A stretch of 57,394 bases of DNA from a virus, in the IMG/VR virus record IMGVR_UViG_3300022723_000242, positions 1-57,394 of that record, one strand, 5' to 3'. Positions 1 through 8,673 of the stretch are shown here, piece by piece; the stretch's first letter is position 1; every line of letters begins with the position of its first letter. The translations under genes were made by a program, and so were the position numbers. The notes under the pieces are model-generated. The model worked only from the letters and a program-made list of their open reading frames with translations, was not told the DNA's origin and ran no database searches.

Positions 1-796
1 CATCGATGCTCCCGAGTTCCAACGGGCATAGCTTCAAGTTGAAGAAGCCAGCCATAGTCCCAACAAGGCTGGTCTTACCTGTCCCCGGGGGTCCTTTGAG
101 GAGATACCCGCGTTGATGAGGGATATACAATCGATTGTACCATTCCTTCGAAGCGTAAAAATCTTCAACGTCGCGTAGTATCTCTTCCTTGAGCCCCTCG
201 CGAAGAACCAGAGAATCGACATCGCGTTTGCTCTGGACACCGCTGGATACCCAACTCCAGTACCCGAACTGATACGTCGGTACTCCGAATTTCACGTTCG
301 AACCGTACGAATCGATTACCTCGTCGAGAATAGAGACGAGCTTCTTTCTGTTCCAGACGAAACACGTCACCGTGATCATCTCCGGATTCATAAGCTGCGA
401 AAAGCTCATTCGATCAGCCTTCTTGTCGGCAACTGCTTCGTCGCGGTACCTTGATACGGTCAGCCAAAATCCATGCATCCGAAGTACATACCTCGATCTC
501 CCCATCTCTTGCCTTATGACCGGTGGATCAACGTGTTCATTCGTCGATACCATGACGTTACGCTTCTTGTAAATGAATTCTTGGTCATTCGTCCATTGTT
601 TAAAGAAATCAAAAAGTGGATCTCTACTCTCGAAGGTTACCGTCACCGTTAGTAAAAACTTTACCCACCGATAAACGAGCGCGGGCAAATGCCTCAAGTA
701 TACAATAGCGCTCCCGACGAGGCCCAAAATGAGGCCACCCTGAAGGAACTGATTGTCTTTCATCTGTTCCTTCAGGAACTGAAGGATATCCTGCAT
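1..796 (-). CDS. BCS1-like AAA ATPase, N-terminal part, cut by window edge
   Basis: The reading frame is open from an ATG at 796 to the left edge, giving about 265 residues without the C-terminus. Residues about 15-45 are hydrophobic and look like one membrane segment. A long middle region (about 50-215) matches the layout of the BCS1 N-terminal domain. It is followed by YLLKGPPGTGKTSL, a Walker A motif, and the start of an AAA core. BCS1 proteins are membrane-bound AAA translocases or chaperones in mitochondria, and bacterial and phage homologues have unknown roles. The Walker B, sensor and arginine-finger parts are outside the window, so activity cannot be judged. It could instead be another membrane-anchored AAA protein, but the order of TM, BCS1_N-like region and AAA core favours BCS1-like. 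Confidence 0.8.
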   Translation of the reverse strand, partial: MQDILQFLKEQMKDNQFLQGGLILGLVGSAIVYLRHLPALVYRWVKFLLTVTVTFESRDPLFDFFKQWTNDQEFIYKKRNVMVSTNEHVDPPVIRQEMGRSRYVLRMHGFWLTVSRYRDEAVADKKADRMSFSQLMNPEMITVTCFVWNRKKLVSILDEVIDSYGSNVKFGVPTYQFGYWSWVSSGVQSKRDVDSLVLREGLKEEILRDVEDFYASKEWYNRLYIPHQRGYLLKGPPGTGKTSLVGTMAGFFNLKLCPLELGSID

Positions 797-819
797 CCTG
801 TTCCTTTCGGTATTATAGT

Positions 820-1119
820 TTAGAACAGTGTAATATAACGCGTCAGCAGCTTCGAGTCTTCTTTAGGTCGACTCTCTAAACCTAGCGAGACGGATCTTCC
901 GTAGCATCTGACGCGAACTTCTTGATAGCCAGCTTCAAACGTTTCCGGGTGCAGACGCAGCTGTCCGGTGTAATAGACCTTACAGAATCCAGCGGATAAC
1001 AGGTCTTCGTTTTCAACGGTTCGAGGCACAAAGTCGACGTGTTTTGCGATCTCTGGAGCTACGACGAAAAAATCCAGATTCCCCTTATTATAGACGATAT
1101 ACTTGAGGACCCTACCCAT
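820..1119 (-). CDS. Small protein of unknown function (99 aa)
   Basis: I do not recognise this protein. It starts MGRVLKYIVY and is mostly alternating hydrophobic and charged residues, consistent with a small beta-rich fold. It has no membrane segment or signal peptide and two Cys (in GFCKVYY and VRCYGR). It is followed on the same strand by the AAA gene, with 23 nt between them, so the two are probably co-transcribed. Confidence 0.6.
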   Translation of the reverse strand: MGRVLKYIVYNKGNLDFFVVAPEIAKHVDFVPRTVENEDLLSAGFCKVYYTGQLRLHPETFEAGYQEVRVRCYGRSVSLGLESRPKEDSKLLTRYITLF

Positions 1120-1190
1120 CGGACTTATCTCGGGCCCTGAAAGCTAGTGATTGGTATGATTTTGTCTATAAGTCTATCCATGGGTTCCTT

Positions 1191-1466
1191 TCACTGGATG
1201 GTTGCGCCGAGGGCTTGTATATCCGAAAGCTCATTCGGCGTGATGAAGTTTTGCTGCGAGGTGGTCACAGTGAGCGTACTCGCAGCGGGATCGGAACTGG
1301 TCTGGAATTCATCAAAACGTACATCTTTCGTCTCGGTCCTATCTGGTGTGAGAGTAGCTTGATCGAGACCGTCCTCGACGATAGCTTTCGCATGGACTTC
1401 GTCAGCAGCGTCGACATCGAACTCTTCGATCTCAAGACGCGCTCTACGTACCGTAAATTGCGGCAT
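1191..1466 (-). CDS. Small acidic protein of unknown function (91 aa)
   Basis: Not recognised. It starts MPQFTVRRARLEIEEFDVDA and has an acidic first half with a repeated V/E/D pattern. The second half is rich in Thr and Ser (SSDPAASTLTVTTSQQ). There are no Cys and no membrane segment. The start is preceded by a purine-rich GAAAGGAATG region. The N-terminus resembles small phage proteins that carry a predicted beta-hairpin with a following helix, but no family can be named. Confidence 0.55.
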   Translation of the reverse strand: MPQFTVRRARLEIEEFDVDAADEVHAKAIVEDGLDQATLTPDRTETKDVRFDEFQTSSDPAASTLTVTTSQQNFITPNELSDIQALGATIQ

Positions 1467-1483
1467 AGTATCATTCCTTTCGG

Positions 1484-1969
1484 TTAGAGAGTTGGTATTC
1501 CACTAAGGCTTCTACTTTCGTCAATCTCTTTACAACATCTACTCAGGGTCTTGTGAGCGCGAGCTATATCTTCGCTAGTCCCATTAAGAAGCGTCCTTTT
1601 GTAATCACGGTAAATCATATAGTACCCCTCTTCAAGTGCTTCGGCTGCTGCTTGTTGCTTCTTACTCCGCTCCGCGAGCTTCTTCTCCAACCTTTGCGTA
1701 TATCCGTTATCATGCGGATACCTCACGCCGAAGCCATAGTGTCGAAGCTCTTGATGGACGTGCTGATAGAAGAATGCCACGCAGGTCAGTGACGTAACGA
1801 ACCCGAACATCACCATAAGTGTCGTGAAACTATCGTATTTGAATGCCATTAGCGCAGGCAGATATCCAAAAGTATAAAACACGAGCGCAGCGAATAGATA
1901 CTTGAACGACCCTTGAACCATAGACATACCGTCAAAGACGTCACCAAGAAAGCTAAAGAAGCGTGACAT
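1484..1969 (-). CDS. Membrane protein with two predicted TM helices (161 aa)
   Basis: Two hydrophobic segments stand close together: about residues 23-43 (FKYLFAALVFYTFGYLPALM) and 48-68 (FTTLMVMFGFVTSLTCVAFF). A long charged cytoplasmic-type tail follows, with a probable coiled coil (LEKKLAERSKKQQAAAEALEE). The family is unknown. The gene sits 14 nt upstream of the next minus-strand gene. A role at the host membrane is inferred from topology only. Confidence 0.65.
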   Translation of the reverse strand: MSRFFSFLGDVFDGMSMVQGSFKYLFAALVFYTFGYLPALMAFKYDSFTTLMVMFGFVTSLTCVAFFYQHVHQELRHYGFGVRYPHDNGYTQRLEKKLAERSKKQQAAAEALEEGYYMIYRDYKRTLLNGTSEDIARAHKTLSRCCKEIDESRSLSGIPTL

Positions 1970-2026
1970 GTACGCCCTCCGTTGAGATGTGCGTGTATCG
2001 GTTCTGATGCGGCTGAGTAAACGCGT

Positions 2027-2656
2027 CTAACCGTGTATCATATCTGCGCGGGTATCAGCCGTAATGTCATCATACCATTTTTTCAACGGCTCGAGAACGT
2101 ACTCGAGCTGTTTGATACCATTATCCGAGTACCGACTATGGAGACTGTTCCACGGGGCAGGCCAGAGAGCAGCCCCTCCTCGCCGTCGCCTGAATTTTTC
2201 GATATTACTTTCGCTATCGTCTATCAGAAACGTGTTTTCTGAAGCGGCTGCCCATTTAGCCGGGGTGAGCATGTAATCACGGAAATTTCTGGAATTGAAA
2301 AATCTTTGAAGCCATACTACCTTTCCCGCCGCAGAGTTTTCTGAAAGCGACGGTGCGGTGCATACGACGAGTTTCGCATCGAATCCGGACAGCGTCTCGA
2401 CGAGGTGTTTCGCCCACGGATACGTCGGCATCTCCGACCAGAATTCTATTCCTCGAGAATCGATCGCTCTCCACATTTCATTTACGGAATCGAATCCGAA
2501 CTCTTCCTCCAGAAGAGCTGGATCCTTCTCCCCGAACATCAACTTTGCCTCAAATGAGTTGTACACGTAATGCGGGTCGGGCGATACTCGAGATACGGCT
2601 GAAGCAAAATCCGATAATACACCGTCCATATCGAGAAGTATAACAGGATCGGTCAT
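2027..2656 (-). CDS. HAD-family 5'(3')-deoxyribonucleotidase-like phosphatase (209 aa)
   Basis: The N-terminus has the HAD motif I DMDGVLSDF, with both catalytic aspartates. VVCTAPS is a motif II-like Ser/Thr stretch. Near the C-terminus FLIDDSESNIEKF supplies the paired acidic motif IV that binds magnesium. Length and motif spacing fit the NT5C family, which removes phosphate from deoxyribonucleotides. In phages such enzymes are thought to adjust nucleotide pools during host DNA breakdown. Its start overlaps the stop of the upstream 60-residue gene by 4 nt, which suggests translational coupling. Substrate specificity cannot be read from the sequence. Confidence 0.82.
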   Translation of the reverse strand: MTDPVILLDMDGVLSDFASAVSRVSPDPHYVYNSFEAKLMFGEKDPALLEEEFGFDSVNEMWRAIDSRGIEFWSEMPTYPWAKHLVETLSGFDAKLVVCTAPSLSENSAAGKVVWLQRFFNSRNFRDYMLTPAKWAAASENTFLIDDSESNIEKFRRRRGGAALWPAPWNSLHSRYSDNGIKQLEYVLEPLKKWYDDITADTRADMIHG

Positions 2657-2835
2657 TTCTTATCCTTGTTTTCTTGTCGCTCCTTGCGAGCAAGATGCCC
2701 TTGTGCGACACCTTCCATATATGCTATGTAATCTTGCCGTGTCTCGATAGAAGGATCAGGGGAGCTGTCCAGCCCGGACAGCCCCCTCTGAAACCCTTTA
2801 TCGAACGGCGTACTGACACCGTACTTTTTCATCAC
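2653..2835 (-). CDS. Small hydrophilic protein of unknown function (60 aa)
   Basis: Not recognised. It starts MMKKYGVSTPFDKGFQRGL and ends in a lysine-rich tail (RKERQENKDKK). It overlaps the upstream vWA gene by 4 nt and the downstream nucleotidase by 4 nt, so all three genes look like one translation-coupled unit. That arrangement is the main support for it being a real gene. Confidence 0.6.
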   Translation of the reverse strand: MMKKYGVSTPFDKGFQRGLSGLDSSPDPSIETRQDYIAYMEGVAQGHLARKERQENKDKK

Positions 2836-3530
2836 TTCTGTTCTTCCTCCGCATAATGGATCTCATCCCCTTCAGGGGCGGCTGACTTTCTGTCTTCGGC
2901 CGTAAATGCGACCGAGTTCGATATCATAGCTCCATGAGCCATTCGAGCACGCCGGATAGATCCGGAAAAGCTGCGAATCGCCGACTGAGTCTTCTCTCCG
3001 CTATGACCATAGGTCATAGCCTTCGAAGGATGGATCCCGTAGGCCTGAGCGACATCGATCGCATTCTGATTGGCCCCCAGGTAGAGGAACTGCCAGTTAT
3101 ATTTCTTCTTCTGATGTTCGATCTTACTGTTCATATCTCTAATACTCGCGTGCTGCGAGTTGTTCTCGTGACCATCGGTCATGATTGCAAACACGATCTT
3201 TCCGGGGCGCTTCTCTTCGGGAAGAGACTCGAAATAGCGTCCTACGTCGTCTATCGTCTTGACTGTCGCATCCATGAGCGCAGTCAATCCAGAAGGCTCG
3301 TAGTCTTCCGAAGTCAAACGGCGGACACTCTTCATGTCGGACCATTCGTTTACTACTTGATAGTCCCCAGCGCTCGCGAACGAGACCATATAGAAGAGTG
3401 CGTCACCTTCCCCTTCCTTCTGATCTTCGATCATGTTATTGACGCCTTCGATGGTTTCGCCTCGAACCGCAAACATAGACGACGAACGGTCGAGGACGAG
3501 TATCACCGCTGTGAGGTTCTCGTTGGTCAT
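2832..3530 (-). CDS. von Willebrand factor A (vWA) domain protein (232 aa)
   Basis: Residues about 8-190 form a vWA domain. The metal site (MIDAS) is visible: DRSSSM (DxSxS) at about 14-19, a Thr in PSGLTALMDA, and the Asp in IMTDGHENNS. VILVLDRSS and KIVFAIMTDG are the central strands of the Rossmann-like fold. vWA domains bind partners through a divalent metal, and phage versions of this kind are common but mostly uncharacterised. No membrane segment or signal peptide is seen, so it is probably cytoplasmic. The C-terminal 40 residues are acidic and probably disordered. The gene is coupled to its downstream neighbour by overlap. Confidence 0.85.
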   Translation of the reverse strand: MTNENLTAVILVLDRSSSMFAVRGETIEGVNNMIEDQKEGEGDALFYMVSFASAGDYQVVNEWSDMKSVRRLTSEDYEPSGLTALMDATVKTIDDVGRYFESLPEEKRPGKIVFAIMTDGHENNSQHASIRDMNSKIEHQKKKYNWQFLYLGANQNAIDVAQAYGIHPSKAMTYGHSGEKTQSAIRSFSGSIRRARMAHGAMISNSVAFTAEDRKSAAPEGDEIHYAEEEQK

Positions 3531-3537
3531 TATATTC

Positions 3538-3885
3538 CTATTCCTTTTTCTGAGGTTCTGTGAAGAAGTCTTTCTCTTCTTCTGGTAAGTCTATCACGTA
3601 ACTATCTTCTCGTAGGTCATCTTCTATGAGGCAGATCTTTTCTATGAAATCACCGAGCTTCGGTACGTAACGTTCGCCGCCGGTCACATAGCTCATATAG
3701 CCAAGGCGCTCTTGTCTCAGCTCGTTTGCGAGGTCCGGATGCTCGACGACGAGCTCCTCCTCCGCCTCAGCTATATGACCGACAGCGTACCAAGCGTGAA
3801 GCGGATATCCCCGTTCGGCTTCCGAGACGAGGACTACCGCTTGCGCAAGGTGTTTACGTACACAATTGGAGCAACTTGGTCTCAT
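3538..3885 (-). CDS. Small CSNCVRKH-motif phage protein of unknown function (115 aa)
   Basis: The N-terminus reads MRPSCSNCVRKHLAQA, a CxxC followed by Arg-Lys-His. I recall this motif from small conserved phage proteins with a helical body that carry it at their start. The rest is helical and acidic, with EAEEELVVEHPDLANELRQE. A metal-binding role for the CxxC plus His is possible. The function is unknown. It lies 7 nt upstream of the vWA gene. Confidence 0.65.
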   Translation of the reverse strand: MRPSCSNCVRKHLAQAVVLVSEAERGYPLHAWYAVGHIAEAEEELVVEHPDLANELRQERLGYMSYVTGGERYVPKLGDFIEKICLIEDDLREDSYVIDLPEEEKDFFTEPQKKE

Positions 3886-3916
3886 TCGAGATCATTATTC
3901 GTAAATCGCTGGTTTG

Positions 3917-4552
3917 TCAAGGAAGTAACAGAAGCTTCCGAATGATACGTCGTTCACTCGCGAGCGCAGCCCGAGACATCTCAACGGCACAAGCAGGAGC
4001 CGCCCGTTGTTTCTGTGCTGCAGGAAGCTTCGCATATATATCCTGCGACGCTTTTGCGTGCTTCACGGACAACCTCGAATGGCGGTTCGCTCTCTGTACC
4101 AGGGACTTGCCCGCTATACTCGGATAGCGGGAACAGTAGATCCTCACCGAAGCCGGGTACATCCGGCGGAAGCCCACGTCGATATGATTGAGATAGCTCG
4201 CAACCTTCTGGATGACGGACTGCTTAATCTTGTAGACGATCTCCTTCACCTTGTGCCTGTCCTGCTCGAGTATGGTTTTGAACTTGTTTGCGGCGTCTCG
4301 TGCGAGCTTCGTGAAACCACCGTTGAAGGCGAGACTCATGATGACCGTTTTATCTTTCGAAGGGAGAAGGTTGAAGTCATACCACATCGCCTGGATAGCC
4401 TTGTACATATCCATGCATGTATCGAAAGTCATCGCTTTATCGGTACCGACCGGACCCTCACTCAGCTGAATCTGGTTCAGTGGAGGGACGCTCCGCGAGC
4501 CCGAAGACTGACTCGTTTTTGTTCTTGCCTTTGCTTTTGCTTTCTTAGCCAT
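3917..4552 (-). CDS. Basic protein of unknown function (211 aa)
   Basis: Not recognised. I chose the ATG at 4552, giving MAKKAKAKARTKT, because AAAGG lies just upstream; a GTG at 4558 is an alternative. The N-terminal 15 residues are Lys/Ala rich and disordered. The body is helical, with many Lys and Arg (KVKEIVYKIKQSVIQKVASYL) and a basic C-terminal end. This composition would suit a nucleic-acid-binding or virion DNA-packaging protein, but that is only composition. The upstream gene's stop overlaps the alternative start. Confidence 0.6.
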   Translation of the reverse strand: MAKKAKAKARTKTSQSSGSRSVPPLNQIQLSEGPVGTDKAMTFDTCMDMYKAIQAMWYDFNLLPSKDKTVIMSLAFNGGFTKLARDAANKFKTILEQDRHKVKEIVYKIKQSVIQKVASYLNHIDVGFRRMYPASVRIYCSRYPSIAGKSLVQRANRHSRLSVKHAKASQDIYAKLPAAQKQRAAPACAVEMSRAALASERRIIRKLLLLP

Positions 4553-4554
4553 TA

Positions 4555-5469
4555 TCACCTTTCGCCGGCTTTAAGTACTTCAAGAATATCGGGAGACCCT
4601 TGAGGCTTGTTCATCTCAGATTCGTATTCATCTGAGAGCTCTATGCTTAACCAGTCGCTCATTATGTTAATCGTCCTACGTGCCGTATCGTAATAATGTA
4701 CTAGCAATCTCAGCTTTTTATCGCTCTCGATATATCCACTTTTCTTTACATGCTCTATTAGCTCTTCAGCTATCTGAACCCGCTTCTTATGCTCTTCGAC
4801 TAGACTAGCCTCGATACTCTCTGGGGTATCTTCGCCCTCTTCAACGTCTATACCTTCCTTCTCGAGTCCCATGTCGAAAAGGCCCTCTCTTGAACCATTA
4901 TTAGGAGACTCGAGAGACTCGCTCAATACATCGCCGAACCAGTTCTTTTCGAAACACCCGTTCTTTTTCGCCCACTTAGCAGCCCCCTTTCTACTGAAAC
5001 CGGCCCTGTTCAAATAACTACGAACCGTTACGACGCTACGCTGGGCCCTATATGCAATTTCATTTATTAGCTTTTTATACCCATTTTTGACCCCTTGCGA
5101 GTAGCTGAAACCACCCTCCATCAAGAGCTCTTTAGCTAAAGTAATCCGATCTAAGCACACTTTAGATATAGGCGCCAAATGCTCACCTGTTTTCGATTGA
5201 GAAGCGCGTATAATAGGGATTTTCGAATCGCTATCGCCGTAAAATTTTACTAATGTATCCACGCCTAATGAGGACAATACTTTAAATATATACCCTAAAG
5301 ATTTTCGAGTTTCTTTCGCCGCCAGCTCATTAAGACTAGGTATCTCTTCTTTTGTGGACTTCCCATCATAGTTAAAAATGTAGCCTTTATATACGCACAT
5401 CTCTTTACTTAAAATATCGATTATTACTGGTGAATAGCTTCTTACTTTGCTCATACTGACGTAAGTCAT
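4555..5469 (-). CDS. Protein of unknown function (304 aa)
   Basis: Not recognised. Residues about 145-190 (LINEIAYRAQRSVVTVRSYL and onward) have a helix-turn-helix look, so DNA binding is possible but unproven. The C-terminal third is helical and charged. Its ATG overlaps the upstream stop in an ATGA arrangement, so it is translated together with the gene before it. The base composition is a little more AT-rich than in its neighbours. Confidence 0.6.
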   Translation of the reverse strand: MTYVSMSKVRSYSPVIIDILSKEMCVYKGYIFNYDGKSTKEEIPSLNELAAKETRKSLGYIFKVLSSLGVDTLVKFYGDSDSKIPIIRASQSKTGEHLAPISKVCLDRITLAKELLMEGGFSYSQGVKNGYKKLINEIAYRAQRSVVTVRSYLNRAGFSRKGAAKWAKKNGCFEKNWFGDVLSESLESPNNGSREGLFDMGLEKEGIDVEEGEDTPESIEASLVEEHKKRVQIAEELIEHVKKSGYIESDKKLRLLVHYYDTARRTINIMSDWLSIELSDEYESEMNKPQGSPDILEVLKAGER

Positions 5470-5912
5470 ATCTTCGCCGGGACTCTGTCTTTGGAGCCGG
5501 TGGTGCTCGGCGGCGACGGTCTATGCGTGAGCCTTTTTACATCTTCACCTGTAACATCTTTCTTCGTAATCTCTTTCTTTTCTTCGTCCTCGTCCTCGTC
5601 TTCAGCAGCTCTGGAGAGCATCCTGAAAGAATGATCCTTCCTCAAATGATTCTTTATGAGACCTATATTACCGATGAGGTCCATGAACTCGTCGATAACT
5701 GCCTCTGTCTGATCGGGGATCGTAAGGAACGGCTTCGGATCCTTCTCTTTCAGCTGCTTCTTATCAAACATATTAATCGTAATGGTACTCTCTTCGCCAG
5801 CCTCTTTCTCGACGAGTATAGAAAGCTTAAAACTCTCACTATAGAACTCGAATTGCTGCCCGCATCGAACAAAATTGCCTTTACCTTCAAGACTCGAGTT
5901 CGGTGTCTCCAT
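5466..5912 (-). CDS. Acidic protein of unknown function (148 aa)
   Basis: Not recognised. The first 70 residues look like a small beta domain (FEFYSESFKLSILVEKEAGE). A helical part follows, then a very acidic run (EDEDEDEEKKE) and a Pro/Ser tail, both probably disordered. The start overlaps the end of the upstream 404-residue gene by 26 nt in another frame. Confidence 0.55.
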   Translation of the reverse strand: METPNSSLEGKGNFVRCGQQFEFYSESFKLSILVEKEAGEESTITINMFDKKQLKEKDPKPFLTIPDQTEAVIDEFMDLIGNIGLIKNHLRKDHSFRMLSRAAEDEDEDEEKKEITKKDVTGEDVKRLTHRPSPPSTTGSKDRVPAKI

Positions 5913-7101
5913 TCGCAGACTCCTCTGCTGAGTTGATATGATCGAGTTCCCTCTGGAGGAACACCATAACTGCCTTCGCAGCCTCTGTAACGTCTGACTT
6001 ACCTACCATTTCGCTCGTAATCTCTTTCACTTTAGGGAAAGCTACTTCTACCTCCGTAACTATGCGCTGGATGTTATCCGAGTCCGGACCTTCGCCTTCC
6101 TTCGGGATCTCCGCGGCGAGCTTGTCAAGGAGCTGAACGACAAGCCCCCGCGCTGCATCTTCAGAACTCTTGATACGAAGCTGCGTTGCTTCGATGTCCC
6201 GTTTCACAGCGTCGTCTTCGAGCTTCAAGGAAAGAAACTCTCGCATCGCGAGAAAAAGCTCGACGATATTCGAATTTCTAAAATCGCTTCCAAGCTCCGG
6301 ATGCTCTTCTGAAACCTCATCGAGCTTCTTGTCAAGGCGTGGGACCCTGAGTCGCATCAGTTTCAGAGTAGTATCACGCATGAAGTCTTCAGTCTCATTA
6401 CGTTCTTTCTTATTTTTCGCTTTGGAATGCTTCGAGATATCTTCATCAAACGCATCAATCGCTTCCTGGATGAGCTCACGTTCCTTATCGGAAAGCGACA
6501 CTTCATCCGAAACGCGCTCGGTATCAATCTCTGCCGATTCGACCTCGAAAGGAGGCGCATACGGCAACATAAGCGCAAATGCGAAATCTCGTATCCAAAG
6601 CGTCTTCGATCCTTCGGTTCCGATATACTTTTCGCCGTCATCAAATCCGATCGGCTGATACGGGTTCGATCCGACCTTCGCGAAAACACCGTTACAACCT
6701 GCATCGACATGAAAACCGATACTATCCCACGGACGGTCATCGCCGGCGCGGGTCATGAGCGCAGCGCCTCTCGCGTAAACCCCGAATACGGAACGCAGAA
6801 CGTACCGCATCAAATTGAGCTGCTCATCGTCCGAAAGATCTTCGAGCGCCTTCTTCAACGCCCCGTGCTTCTGAGAGGAAGCGTACGCTTCTGCGGCGTT
6901 TGCAGCGATATTCGCCATGTCATCGTTCGCGAGATTTCGTACATCCCGATATGTCGAGTCCATCTGAACGAGCCATTCGAAAAGCTGCGCTCGCATTGCC
7001 TTCGCAGTATCGACCTCCGACTCGGGGAGTTCTCTGAACGCCTTCTCAGACGACTTTTTGATCGACTCTACACGAGAGTCATGATAGCTTTCATTTGTCA
7101 T
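5887..7101 (-). CDS. Large mostly helical protein of unknown function (404 aa)
   Basis: Not recognised. The protein is predicted to be mostly helical, with a central segment (about 100-180) that has more aromatic and glycine residues (DSIGFHVDAGCNGVFAKVG). The C-terminal half is charged with coiled-coil character. There are no catalytic motifs and no membrane segment. It follows ruvA with a 4-nt overlap, so it belongs to the RusA/RuvB/RuvA transcription unit, though nothing in its sequence ties it to recombination. Confidence 0.6.
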   Translation of the reverse strand: MTNESYHDSRVESIKKSSEKAFRELPESEVDTAKAMRAQLFEWLVQMDSTYRDVRNLANDDMANIAANAAEAYASSQKHGALKKALEDLSDDEQLNLMRYVLRSVFGVYARGAALMTRAGDDRPWDSIGFHVDAGCNGVFAKVGSNPYQPIGFDDGEKYIGTEGSKTLWIRDFAFALMLPYAPPFEVESAEIDTERVSDEVSLSDKERELIQEAIDAFDEDISKHSKAKNKKERNETEDFMRDTTLKLMRLRVPRLDKKLDEVSEEHPELGSDFRNSNIVELFLAMREFLSLKLEDDAVKRDIEATQLRIKSSEDAARGLVVQLLDKLAAEIPKEGEGPDSDNIQRIVTEVEVAFPKVKEITSEMVGKSDVTEAAKAVMVFLQRELDHINSAEESANGDTELES

Positions 7102-7730
7102 TTACGGCTCCGTTTCGTTGCACGAAAATAAAGTTCAAGACATTGAGACATCGGAAGACTCTTCTCAGCTGCCTCTTCGATTACTTGAGATACGACTTTC
7201 CTATCCACGTCTACGCCAATACCAGCTAAGGTCTCCGCCAATCGACTCGTCATCGGATGCTCCGGCTCGCCGTCGTGAGCCTCTAGAGTTTTCGGGAAGC
7301 TCCGCTGCAAGCCTTGTATTATGGCCTTTGCTTTCTGTTCTCCAAGGCCTGAACAGGTCTTCGCCATCGCCTTCGCATCACCCGCCCGTACAAGGCTCTT
7401 TATGTAATCTGTTCCGTGGGGTTGTACGAGTCTCGACGCGAGCGCTGGACCGACTTTCGGAGTTTTGCTGATGAGTTTCGCCGCGACCTTGTCCGCCGGA
7501 CTGAAAAACCCGTAAAGCGACGCTCCTCGTTCGGTCAGTACCGACCAGACCCATAGGGAGGCTACTATGATGCGGCCTGCCGCGTATTTTGGAGAATAGA
7601 CGTCAAAAAACGAAGAAGCATCTCGAAATTTTAGATCGTAACCGATTTCATCAGTTTCGCTCGTCGATATTGAAATAGTTACCGACTCGTCATCGACGTA
7701 TATAACCTTACCGTTCACATAACCTATCAT
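7098..7730 (-). CDS. ruvA: RuvA-like Holliday junction DNA-binding subunit (210 aa)
   Basis: The start MIGYVNGKVIYVDDESVTI is a typical RuvA N-terminal OB-fold beginning (bacterial RuvA starts MIGxLxGxV). The middle carries helix-hairpin-helix motifs, with KTPKVGPALASRLV at about 92 and CSGLGEQKAKAIIQGL at about 125, which bind the junction backbone. A short C-terminal domain, the part that contacts RuvB, follows. The length is close to bacterial RuvA (about 200 residues). The gene lies directly after ruvB with a 23-nt overlap. RuvA is rarely carried by phages. Recruitment of the adjacent RuvB is inferred from family knowledge. Confidence 0.82.
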   Translation of the reverse strand: MIGYVNGKVIYVDDESVTISISTSETDEIGYDLKFRDASSFFDVYSPKYAAGRIIVASLWVWSVLTERGASLYGFFSPADKVAAKLISKTPKVGPALASRLVQPHGTDYIKSLVRAGDAKAMAKTCSGLGEQKAKAIIQGLQRSFPKTLEAHDGEPEHPMTSRLAETLAGIGVDVDRKVVSQVIEEAAEKSLPMSQCLELYFRATKRSRK

Positions 7731-8673
7731 AAGCTTCTAATCCTTTCTCAGTGACGTGGCGGCCATGGCTCTCCTTCATGATATACCCTCTCTGAATAAG
7801 CCACGGTTCGTAGATATCTTCGATTGTACGCTCCGTCTCGTCGAGAAGGGTACTCAACGTCTTGATTCCTGCCCTCTTTTTGGGGGTCTCTACTATCGTC
7901 TCGAGATAACGCCACTCGTCGCGACTAAATTCTCCTCGATATCCGAGTCGCTCTAACGTAAGATCTACATTTTCGCTGTTTATGACGTTCTTTCCGTCTC
8001 TAGTTACATCTTCAGAACCAATGCCGAACAGCGTGTCGGCGCATGCCTCTACTAAGTTCACGCATCTACGCGCAGTCCCATGACATACGGGAACCAACTT
8101 CTCAGCCGCTCGATGATCAATCTTGAGAGCACGCTTGTCGACGGTCCAGCAAAGTACCTCTAGCATCTCGTCATCATTATAAAGCGATAGCCTCAGGTCG
8201 TGTGCGAATCTACTCAGGAGGGGTGCGGGAAGCACGCCTTGCCGTGTAGTCGCGCCTATGACCGTAAACGGGTCGAGCGACACCCTCATAACCTCTTCGC
8301 CGTTCCCCATCGGTACGTTGATGTACCGGTCCTCCATCACTGTAAGGAGATGCTCTCGCGCCGGCGGGATTAAACTATGGATCTCGTCGAGAAACAAAAC
8401 ACTGCCTTCCGGCACACTGGTAATCGTAGGGATGAACTCGGATACCTTCTCGATCGACGCGCAGTTGAGTGACGCTACTTCTGCGCCGAGCTCATGCGGT
8501 ATCACCGACGCTCCGAGCGTGGTTTTACCAATCCCAGCCATTCCGACGAGAAGGACATGTCCGAAAGGTTTCTTTTGCTTCAACGCTGATTTGATAGCTA
8601 CCTTGAGATACTCCACTGCGGGTTCTTGACCATGAAACTCCTCAAACGAAACGGGCCTAATCGTTGTCGTCAT
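7708..8673 (-). CDS. ruvB: RuvB-like branch migration ATPase (321 aa)
   Basis: The N-terminal AAA core begins with RPVSFEEFHGQEPAVEYL, equivalent to the RuvB 'F.GQ' region. It has Walker A VGMAGIGKTTLG, Walker B SVLFLDEIHSL, sensor 1 VIGATTRQG and the arginine-finger region LLSRFAHDLRL. The C-terminal winged helix contains KKRAGIKTLSTLLDETERTI and EPWLIQRGYIMKE, which closely follow the RuvB pattern. The length fits bacterial RuvB (about 335). RuvB drives branch migration of Holliday junctions with RuvA. The upstream neighbour is a RusA-like resolvase, overlapping by 17 nt, so this phage has the whole resolution machinery in one operon. Confidence 0.92.
   Translation of the reverse strand: MTTTIRPVSFEEFHGQEPAVEYLKVAIKSALKQKKPFGHVLLVGMAGIGKTTLGASVIPHELGAEVASLNCASIEKVSEFIPTITSVPEGSVLFLDEIHSLIPPAREHLLTVMEDRYINVPMGNGEEVMRVSLDPFTVIGATTRQGVLPAPLLSRFAHDLRLSLYNDDEMLEVLCWTVDKRALKIDHRAAEKLVPVCHGTARRCVNLVEACADTLFGIGSEDVTRDGKNVINSENVDLTLERLGYRGEFSRDEWRYLETIVETPKKRAGIKTLSTLLDETERTIEDIYEPWLIQRGYIMKESHGRHVTEKGLEAYDRLCER

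Noticed and set aside
6170-7131. Plus-strand open frames opposite the 5887-7101 gene
   Set aside because: They are antisense shadows rich in Ser and Arg with no ribosome binding sites; all neighbours run leftward.
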